Assembly: GCA_958496175.1 (NCBI GenBank)
Contig: OY292276.1
Location: forward strand, 34,864,449-34,928,448
DNA from: Sisyra terminalis
Taxonomy: Eukaryota; Arthropoda; Insecta; Neuroptera; Sisyridae
DNA length: 64,000 bases
Reading direction: 5' to 3'
Below are positions 45,601 through 57,600 of this stretch, piece after piece. The first letter of the stretch is position 1. Every line of letters begins with the position of its first letter. Below the pieces are notes generated by a model. It did not search any database. It saw only the letters and a list, made by a program, of their open reading frames with translations, and had not been told where the DNA came from. Both the position numbers and the translations under genes were made by a program.

Positions 45601-48600
45601 AAATGATCAAAAACTCAAATCTCTATCTTTTCATTGGTTCACAAAAAAAATCCCAAAAATTGCTTAAAAATAACCCATCACACGGGAGAACTCCCTTAAA
45701 TAAGACAAATGCTTTTTCTTTTTAATCGGTTTTCCAAATAATGAAATCCTACAAACTTACCCTTAAAACAAATATAAAAAAATGATCAAAAACTTAAAGT
45801 TCTATATTTTCATTGATCGGTAAAAAATGCTTAAAAACAGGATGTCATACGGGAGAATCCCCTTAAGTAAACGTTTTCGCTCTATGGAGATAACACCTAA
45901 ATCAAAGGGATAAAAGTTAAGTGAATCGGCTACCTGATGAAATGTATTAATTATATATTATAATTGATTAATTAAATGAAAATATAATAATCAATTAAAG
46001 TATAAAACGGCATTGGGTGTAAGTCCTTCTAGGATGCAACCTAGAGGAACTCGTAAGAGAGGTCCCTAGAATTCAGTATCAACCGCTAGCTTGAAAATGT
46101 AAGTATTTTTTTTTATTTTGGCAAATTATATATTATTTTTTAGTCAGATTAAACGGTATTGACACCTATAATATATGCAGATCTCAATTCTAATCATATA
46201 ATTCTAATCATATTTTCACTTCGGCAAAAAGTTTATTGATTTTTTTTTATCTTGGTATATTAAGACTGCACGTATTGTACAGTTTTAAAACTTATTTACA
46301 CAATCTTTAATCACCAATTGAACAGCTTTAAAAAAACACTGATACGACCACGATGAATACGACTATAGTAATGACTAATGCCATAAAAAAATTGCCTCCC
46401 CAAAAATTTTTTCACGAGCCATTATTGTTGTACATATAAGTTATGATGCAATGCGCCATTTTACAATATGTTTAAGCACCGTAGGAAAATCGCCTTATAT
46501 TATCGCCAAATATGAGTCCTACTCTAAATATTTACATCTGCATTTATTATTTTTAAATTTCATATTACTTGATTTATTGATATTTATATCTTACTGAGTT
46601 AAATTTTGCGATGCAATCTCTCCATCAACGGTCACTCCTGGTGGTGGTTCTTTCATTAGAGACATCAATTCTTTTTGCAATCTCCGCTGTAACAAAAAAC
46701 GAAAGATATTAATTTAAAATCCAAACAAAACGTTAGGTTCAATTACATTTACTGACTAAAATTGATTTCAATATTTGCAAAATTACAAACATGTTAGATT
46801 TGTATGAAAAAACTGTACCCTATGTCTTAAAATCAGACGCTATTCCTAGAATAACATAAAGTAAATATAGTATATTTTAGTTAGTAGAAAATCCAACATG
46901 CGAATCTATTTTAAAAGCTTTGACAAAAAAAAGTTTATAATTTATATGAGTCACTAATGTAGTAGCTTAAGAAACGGGTTGAATTTTAAGTCAGACTTTC
47001 GCATTAATAATTTTATCCAAATATTTTTCTAATACAAGTGCATCTGGAAAACATTCTATTATGAATATCAGATGTGTCTAGTGTTAATAAATTTTAGATT
47101 ATAAAAAATTGACATCCTAAAACTATTTTTTTAAAACTGTTCATAAATAAAAAGCAATAATTTTAGACGAAAATTATCGAATTGAATTACGTATTTTTGT
47201 TTACTTTGGTAACTAATACAAAATATTATACTACAATAACTTAAACTAATTATATTTAAAATATAGATATTTAATAAATACAGAAAAATACAAACGATTA
47301 AGTATGGATTTGTAATAGGTTGTACATTCGAAATGCGTGATTGTCGGAAGAGGAACATTTTAAAATTTTTATGCAAAGAAGACTTTAGTGACAACAACTT
47401 GGATGGGTTGAATCGTTTAAAGAGAAACTGACAAAAATTTAAAAGCATCTTTTGAATACGATGCGTATTTTATGTGCCAAATATTTGTAATTGACATTTC
47501 AGATTTTTATATTTGCAATTTAATATTTCCAGTTGTGGTAGGCTATACTAACAAAATCAAAACTAAAAATTCAAGAGCCTACTGGTGACCGAGTGGTCAA
47601 GATGACCACTCCAAAAATGGCAGGTGTTGGGTTCGAATCTCGCATAGAGTAAATTTTCAAAATTTTTCGATTTACGGATTTTTATTAACCCTAGAGTCGT
47701 TAAAGACCTTGATAGTTATAAAGCGACGGTAAATAACATAAAAATCAAGCTTGGACCCACTTCATGACGTGGTGATGATGATTATGACTCCAGTGGGTTC
47801 AAACTTCACAATCACTGAAAATTTTACTTTTTCCAAAATTGTAGCACATCGAACTGAAAGAGTCGTTCAAGACAATTTTAGTTATAAAGCGACTTTCAAT
47901 AGATAAAAAAAAAATAATAAGCTTAGCACCGAACGAAATTCACCACCCTCTAATTTCATCATTAGTCAAGGAAATTGGTAAAAAGTCAAAAACCTTTAAA
48001 TTCTTAAATTTTTTAAAAACGTTCTCTTCGTGTTTTATTCAAAGCAAAATCTTTTATGGAACTATCAATGCCAATGTGCTGTTTAAATTATTGATGGACA
48101 AAGTCTAGAATTTTAGGTACCTATAAGTAGATAAAACGATTATTATTGTGCAGAACTTCTATTGAATTGTGGTGTTGATTTTTGATTGGAAAACATTTTA
48201 ACATATAATCATTACGTAAATATTTTAATTTATCATAACTACTGGTTATAATAATGAGTACATATGTAAAAAATAAGTCAGCGGATATTTTCTCTTCCTT
48301 TAAACCAGCTGTCAAGGAACCGGAGTAAATTACCCCAAATGGGGTAAAAATGAAATTTTTAGAGGGAAGAAAGAAAATTTCCTAATTTACTATTTAAAAA
48401 CGTGTTAGTATTTTTACAAATCATCCTTTAAACTTGAAGGAGGAAGTTTACAATTTTATTGTTTATTTCAATATAAGAATTTTATTATTTACTATTTTTA
48501 TGCATCTGTTTTTATTTTCCGTATAAATTAATGCAATAATGTTTAATTTAAATTTATATTGACTTTTTTTCAAAATGAGTTGTTAATATGGACTTACGTA

Positions 48601-51600
48601 AAAATATTTCGGGGTAATGGTTAAAACAGTTTTCCGACCCCTGTACTAAACCCATGCTGATATGTTGTGCTATGCACAAATGGTTCATATACGCGACGTC
48701 AAAACCTGGCATCGTTCCATTTTCCACTTTGCTTTTAATTTAATTTGCAATTTTTTGTTAATTCATTTATAATATTTTATAATTTTGTACCGATCGTACC
48801 GATCGCTAAATTTCCATTATCCCGACTTATGCGCTAATTAAATTAAAAACGAAGTGGTAATTACAACGTTTCCAGATTTGGACGTCACTAAAGCATATAT
48901 AAACCACACAGTTAACGACTATACCGAAAGTAGTGTAAATATAATTGTATATAATGGTAAAATAAAGTTTATAAAAGAATTTTAAATTTGATTTTAAGTT
49001 TCGAATAATCAAAATACTCAACGAAAGTTTGGAAATTTCCTATAGAAAATATAATAAGAAATCAAAAATAAATAATTTTTGCATTCAGGACAATTTTCAG
49101 AGACTAGAGTCGGAGATGAAAGATAAATGTATGAAATACTAGTAATGTAATTAAGAAATGCATCCCTCTGATCAATTGAATATAAACTTTAATTTGAAAA
49201 TAGCAAATTCTCTACTAGCAAAATCAAAAACTTTTTAGCTTTATCTCTGATTAACTTTAGAATTCAGAATTTTCGGAGCTGAAATCGAGGTCGGAGGTAT
49301 AAAATCGATCGGAACTTCCAACTTTTCGAAGTAGAAGTTAAAGCTCCATAACAACTCTAGTAAGTAGATTGTAGGTATGTATAAAGACAATTTTCTGAGT
49401 TTTGTAACCAAAATAAATTTTCGCTTAATTTATTCGCCAAAAAAAATAATAAGAAAAGCAAGTCAGTATTCATAAAATTTGATTTGTTTTTTTGGAGTAA
49501 CTTTTAATTAAAAATTATTTTTTTTTATTCAATTTTTTTCTACAGTACCTATCTACTTACTGATAGTTGGCGTTTTCGACAATAAAGATAACACTAAAAA
49601 TTCGTCAATGATCTAAAATAATGTAATAATGGTTATAAAATAAACTAGTGTTAAAACTTTAATTTTTCATGGTTTCAAAATCACAAATTTAGAAATAATT
49701 AAGGGGTTTCCCCCGTGTGATGGATACAAAATTTTTTGTATACAATTTTGGATACAATTTTTTTTTTGTGCAGAAATTGCTTCCTTAACATGTCAAAATA
49801 TGGTAGTAAAGATTTTTTTTTAAATTTGAAGTCGTTACAAAGATACAGAAATCGTTATATTAAATTGTAATCTTCAAACTTTTCGCCATCAATTTATAAT
49901 TGATAGACTAAATACATGTAGACGCACGAAATAAACTAAAATCATCGAAAAATTCCGAATATTTCTAAAATTTTATAACGAAAACAAAACGAAAAAAAAA
50001 CATGAAACTGCAACTTTTTTTTCGAAAGTCAGCCAAAAAATTTATTTTCCATATTTTCAATTGATTCTAGCTCATTTCAGGCTATTAAGCTTACAAATTA
50101 AAACGCCGTTTTTAACTTATTTTCGAGACTGGTATCTTCGGAACGCTATAACTCATGTTCTACTAGAAATTTTTGACTAAAAAATTGTATACATACGCTT
50201 AAAATAATTATAAATAAATGAACAAAAACTCAAAATTCTATCTTTTCATTGGTTCACAAAAAAAAAAAAAAAACTCAAAAAATGCTTCAAAAACAACTCG
50301 TCATACGGGAGAACTCCCTTAAATAAGACAAATACTTTTTTTTCCAAGTGATGAAATCCTTCAATCGCTAAAAACTTTACAATAACTTCAAAAATAAGTG
50401 TTCTACAATATAAAATGGAAAATCCAAATAACATTTGCAAATCAAACAACATTACAATTGTGTATATAAAACAAGTAAAAGAAAATTGGTGTTAATTTTA
50501 ACGCGACCTTAAATAAAACAAAGCGAAACGAAACTGTTTAAGAAAATAAAGACAATAAAAGAGCGGAAATTGCAATCCTGTCCCTCAAATTGGCTAATTT
50601 CAAAAAATAAAAGTTCTGACTCATATACAATTCAAATAATTTGTCACACACTCCTTTTAATAACATTTCTTAATGTAAAACAATCTAAATATTATTAATT
50701 CATTTATGTATTTTACTTGTTTAATTGTTCTCGGGGAAAAATATAAATTTTAGAAGCAATTGTTTATAAATATGTTAGGATAAATTGTTGATGAATAATG
50801 CAATAAAAGTACATAAATACATACATGCATCGTCTTAATACTTAAGATGAATGAACTTAAAAGTTAAAACACTCAACTATTGAAATTACGATGTTATTGA
50901 AATTATAATCTACTGAATGTATTTATATTTTTTATATTTTGTGTATTTTAATTTTATTGCTTTTAAATTAAACAGAATTTAACTCGTTAAAACAGTTAAA
51001 GCATTAAAATGTTCATATTAACATTACCGCACTTGTAATGTAAGTCTTTTTAAAAAAATAGAACTATTCGAAACAAATAATAAGATATAAAGAATTGTAG
51101 AGCGACATTAATAGTAAAGGTATCATTATAACTGACACAGAAAGATTATTTCAAAATAAATATATAATGTAGATAAGAAAAACTTTAGTCACTACAAGTT
51201 ACTTTTGTTTGTAAATTTCAAAAAGGTCATTAAAATGAATGTTATATAAATACCTCCCAACGTCCATTATCCAAATGAGGAACTGAATTTAAAGCTTTGA
51301 CTTTAACTTTCATTTTATTGAATACAGTAAACTATTTTTATGGAGTTTTCTTCAAGTATCCTCTGCTTTTGAGAAGTGACGCCACACGAAGCTTGTCAAC
51401 GACTAAGTTTATAGTTTTCAGTGATTAGTCTTTAAATGAGAGCTCTAGAGAACTTTATTTCGGGTTGAATATCTGCGCTGAACACCGAAGTAATATTTAT
51501 ATGCTTTCGTTTTTAGTGCATGCTTATAACAGCCTTAATCAATCCAATTAAGTAGTCACAGCTTAACGTAATGCCGAAGGCAAGAGCTTTACCTACTTTT

Positions 51601-54600
51601 ATGGGATACAATACAATATCACAGATTAAAAGAAAATTATTTCAAGCACACGTGAAGTAATTACTAATCACATAAAAACAGAAAATTGATTTATAAATAT
51701 TTTGATATTTCAACATTTATAACGAAAATAATATCTATTGAAAACTTGATAAAAATTGCATTATTTCACAAACAACATTCATTGTAATGAGCACATATTA
51801 ATAAATTTTTACATTCTCGAGCCAAACTGATTACCTTCATTGGGAAAACCTCTTAATTTTTATCAATTTTTCAAACAAAATTAATAAATGATAATTTTAT
51901 TTGTCACTTTAGAAACTAATTATATTGACTAAATTATTTTTAAATCTGTTACTATCGAAACAAAAAATATTCTACATAATTTAAAAAAAATAAATAGATA
52001 AGTTAGTTTCAAAGTTTTAAATTTTGTATCCCTAAATTTTTACACCTTAAAAACATGATTCTATAGAATTAATAATTCATGATTATTAATTAAGAATTCT
52101 GTGAAATATACACAGCCTTGCCACTGATACAACTGACAAATGACAAAAATTGGCAACTGAATGAAATCAGAATGACAGTTGAAACAAATAACAACAATCA
52201 GTTAATTCAAATATGAAACAACGATTATTGTTTGGTTTTCACTTACACATCTTTTTCTTTTCACCCAGACGTATGTGTTGAAATACCTTCTTTGTCCTCT
52301 GTCTTAACTAGGGGTGCCACCCGTCCTTTATTATAAAGTATTGTACGTTTTTAGGGTAATTGTACTCTATACTTTAAACGAAAAATAAATTACGTGAAAA
52401 TAATTTATTTTGGGCGATTTTATTTCTTTGAATTTCATTTTCGGTATTATATACAAAAAATATTGGTTTTTATAATTTTTGTGCGAAAAAGAAAAGATGC
52501 TGAAAGTAAAGATGATGTATAGCTATTTAACAGTGATAAAAGTGGTGATGGTTGCTAAAAGTAATACAAAATATGCTTTTAACCAAAATGAAAAAGTAAA
52601 ATAAATGGTATTTTACTTTGACGCAATGTATTTTTTTTAATCTTTAATAACAATATACTTTATTTGCGCACAAAAATGGTGGCAACTCTAATCTTAACCG
52701 ACGTACATAATATATACATTTGCCTATTATTATATTGATCAGTAGCTACCCGTGAAATTGACACAGCCAATACTGACAGTTGCCAACGATCAGTTAATTC
52801 AAATATAAGACAATTATTATTATATTTGGGTTTCACTAACACGTATGAGTTTAAATATATTCTTTATTCTCTATCTTTGATGACATACACATATACGTTT
52901 ATTATTATATGGATTATGAAAATATTAAAATAATGAATCTAGATAGATTGTTTAAAATCATTTACTCGAAAAACAAACTATTTGGAAAATAAATTTTCTT
53001 CAGCTTTGTTTTATATTGAAGCGTTTTAATAATTCCTCTTATTTTTAATTTATTTATTTTTTTAATGGAATAATTTTGTTATTATTTTCGTTAAAATAGC
53101 GTCAGTATCATTTCAAATAACTTTACATTGAGAATCGCTATATAATTAATGCAAACCCTAGACAAGTGCCCCTGTGTTGCGTAGACCTCTCGTTGGAAAA
53201 CAGAATCTTATGTTAGATGCTTTTCAATAAAAATTGAATAGTATATGATCATATGGTATTTATTGACTATTTTAATTTTTATAGAACTGTCCAAATTTCA
53301 AACTTGGGATCGTGTCTACCAGGGTAATGGTTTTGGGTGGAAATTTCATTCGAATTTCGTTCAAACGTTCATTTTGACTTAATTGTAATATACAAGATAA
53401 TATCCATGCAAAATATGGATATTTTTGAAAATTGTCTGTTTTTAATCATATTTCATCTTAAATTTGGTTTTATTGGTTTTGATTAAATTTATTTATACAT
53501 ACCTGATTGATTAGCACATAGGAAAATATATGTAATACACACTATACACGTTAGAAGTAAAACATATCAATTGAAATAATCGTGTAGAATGCCATTGGAT
53601 ATTAATTTAGAAATTAACTGAACGTTTAATACAACTTTTTATTTAAATCAACAGTTCATGAGATGTACACTTTTAAAGATGTTTAAATCGTGTGTTTGAG
53701 ATAAGGAGATCGTTTTTCGTTGGAAAAATATATGTCTTCACAATATACAATATAAAATACCACCTGACGATGGCAGTAATCCACTTTTGAAATACGTTGT
53801 GAAAAAGAAAATTCAATAATTGAATTTCTTCATTGTTATTTACCGCCACTTTACAACAACTATGATTTTTAGCGACTTTTGGGATAATAAAAATCTATAT
53901 TTCAAGAAATATCGAAAATTTGCTCGATACGAGTTTAGAAACCATTACCTACCAGTTTTGGAGCGGTCACCTAGACCACTCGGTCACCAGAAGGCTTAAT
54001 TAATTAATTGTGACTCAAAAATAAATAAGAAAATCCGCTGCAAAAGACGAATAAAAAAGAAAATACTACCAACGCATAATTTTAAGCGGACAGAATCGCG
54101 GATTTCAGTTGGTTGTATTATAAAATTATTTACTCAAGTTATTTACGGCACGGATACTCCTTACTCTGATAATACGTGCCTGTTAACTTTGTTCGATGAA
54201 TCTTTTCGTTTCTCTTATTATTTTTTCCTATTTTCATCCTTTGGCTGAAATTAATTGTTCCAGCATTTCCCGTATGATCCAGTCGGTGATTTTATTTTCC
54301 TTTATTATGGTTTAGTCAAATTCCTTTACATGCATACAAAAATATGCAAAAAAATTAGCAATGACGTTTGTCAAACAAGTTTTGGTACAAAAAGTAAAAT
54401 TTAATACGTTTTTTCAAGAAAAACAAGTATGACTTATCCACGTGAAAATAAAAAGATTTTCAATTACAAGCACGTGGTCGTTGATTCCATTGCCCATGAG
54501 GAAAATATAACTTAATTATAAAACCACCCTCTCACTAAATGAAGCCTACATTTTTATATTGATTGAGTTAATATTAAAATACGTCCTAACAGATTCTATT

Positions 54601-57600
54601 TCTAGACTAGCGTACCTTTGTTGTTTATATTGGAACTTACATGATGAAAATTTTACTAGGCAAATAATTAAAGTTGCATTGTTTACGAGCAAACTGTAAT
54701 AAATAAATTGTTTAAAGCTACGTTACTAATAAAAAATGAAGAAAAAAGAATTGCTAATAATAACAATTTGATGTAAAATAATTTTGGTCTCAAGAACTAT
54801 CAACGATAACGAACTATAACGAAAACAATATAATTCTTTTTTAGTTAAAATAAAAGGAATAACATATAAATATTCATGTGGATACGATTCTTCCAGTCAC
54901 GATCTGACGACGAAATATCTATAAAATCTTAACACAATTTTGCGATATGTCGCTTAATTTACGAGATATCGATATTTAAAAATTGATTTTTTTTCACTTT
55001 AGACAGATTTCTCAAAATTTTCATGAAAAAAAAGGTAAATGTTTACAACCACTCCTCCACCTAGGTTTTCTTTGCTATAAACTATATACAAGGGGTCCAG
55101 GGACGAAACCCCGGTGGAGTTTGGGGGGCAAAGCACCCCCAGAAAAAACTGAGATGTTTATTTAATTATAGACTAATTTATTCACGAATTAAATTAGAAA
55201 CAAAAATCGAAAATGCAATGTTGCCAAATGATGTTGCTAAAAGGGACATGAGTCGTAAAAATTTGCTTTTAGACTTCGTTCCTGAACTCCTTGTTAATAA
55301 TTTTTAGCACAAAAAATTTTTTGGAGCTGCAGTTGTAAGTTTATACCTTTTTTTCATGAAAATCTTGAGAAATGCCTTTTAAAAAGTGAAAAAAAAAACA
55401 ATTTTTAAGTATCGATATCTCGTAACCTAAGCGAGATATCGAATAATGTTATTCTTCATTTTTCGCCGAAAATCTATAGGAATCTATCGTCAAATCGTGG
55501 TGCCGGAAAAATCGTAGTCTTACCTTGTTGGTTTCCTACAACATATACATTTATAGAGAACTTATTAAGATATGAACCAATTCAGAATTTAGAAAACAAT
55601 TTCCTTAAATTCTGTTCATCAATTCATCATCAGTTCATCAATTTCAACAATTTCCTTTCATTCAATTAATTATTTATCATAATAGTTGAAGTATGAAATA
55701 CTTGATAAGAAAAAAGTAACACTCACTACAGTCGTAAATTTTTGATTATTTTAACATTGAATTCCTAGTTACAACACCTGCAATTTTCTCATTAATCATT
55801 ATTAAAAATATTTTTTCATGCAACAAAAATGCAATGTAAGTTATGTAACAAATATTTATTCCATTATCTATTGAATTTTTGAACAATATGAATAAAAATA
55901 TAAGAAGTGCTTATCATACACAGCACAATGTTTCATGACTAGTCATACTTGCTTAGTTTGATTCATTTCCGCAGTCAACTATATGAAGATTATAAGGAAA
56001 ATTAAATCATGCCAATGTCGTTAGAAACGATTAAACGTTGAACTAATTAAACAAATAGCATTCGGCTTCAGCCAAAAAATCAACCAAAGCCGAAATTTCG
56101 ACACTAGGGTTGCCACCCGTTCTTTATTATAAAGTATTGTATGCTATTTAGTATGATAATTGTACTCTATACTTTATGAGAAAAATAAAGCACGCAAAAA
56201 TACTTTATTTCGCCCGATTTGATTTCTCTGGGATTCTTTTAACGTATAACATACAAAAAAAAAAGATTTGTCGTTAGAATTTTTGTGTACAATACAAATT
56301 TAATTTAAATATAGACTGTGTAGATCTGGTTGACTATGATATCGATAATAACTTATGCATACAATATATAAAATGAATTGTCGTCTTATTTATGTAATAT
56401 AATTTACATAAAAAAAAGTAAACTATAAACCTAAATTTGAACAAAAGTACAAATAAATGTAATATTGACATACAGTCCAGATACGTATTTCGATTGCCAA
56501 GCAATCTTCATCAGTCGTCATCAAATAGTATTGGATCGCTCTGTAACTGCTATGTGATCAGTCACCAATATATTCATTGTTAATGTAAATTACTCATATG
56601 TGACTCATTACATAGCAGTTACGGAGCGATCCAATACTACTTGATGACAAGTGATGAAGTTTGCTTGGTAATCGAAATACGTATTTGGACAACACGTCAG
56701 TAATTCATTAATTTGAACTTTGGTTCAAATTCATGTTTATAGCTTACTTTTGTAAAATATATTACATAAATAAGACCACAACATATTTTATATGTTGTAT
56801 AAACAGTATAACTGTTCAAAGTCAGCGAAAAAAATCTAATTTGATAATTAGATAATACCTTATTAAAATTCGCTAAAAGTAATGCAAAATATGGTTTTAA
56901 GCAGAATGGGAAGTATGTTTTGAAGTAAAATAAGTCGTACTTTATTTTAACAAAATGTATTTTTTTTCTATCTTAAATAACCAATATACTTTAATTGCAG
57001 AAAAAAAATGATAACCCTCGTCGACACTAATGACCACTAGAGTCGAAGACTGATTTGATCGAGGCTGAAGGTTTTTTTAGTTTTGATGCTAAAATATTCG
57101 AAACAATTAAAACAAATCCAACCAATAATAAAAATGCTAAAATTGTAATGTTTCAAAACTGCATTCTTTTATTATTGGGGAATCATAGACAAACCTTTTT
57201 AAATTTTCAATTAAAAAAATTAAGAAACGAAAATAGCTACAATTTCCCGTCACCAATTCCTCAACTAGTATTACACAATAGCACCCATTCGTGCAAGCTT
57301 GCTTATTTTTTGTAGCTAATACGCAAATTTGGTTAGGAGTAAAACTTTTGGGTGATTTTCAGTCGAAGGTGATTTTTTGACCGAAGCTGAATGTTCAGTC
57401 GGACTCCAATGCCCATTACCGATAGGGGTAGTTTTTGTATTTATCTCGGCAAATAACCACGTTATCTAACCATCCATTAATTAGATTCTCTACAGATATT
57501 TTGCCTTGCATTGCAAACATTGAAATTATTCATAAATGTAAATTCTTTCAAAATATATAACAAAAATTAAAAGGAAGTATATAATATAAAAATAGCGAAT

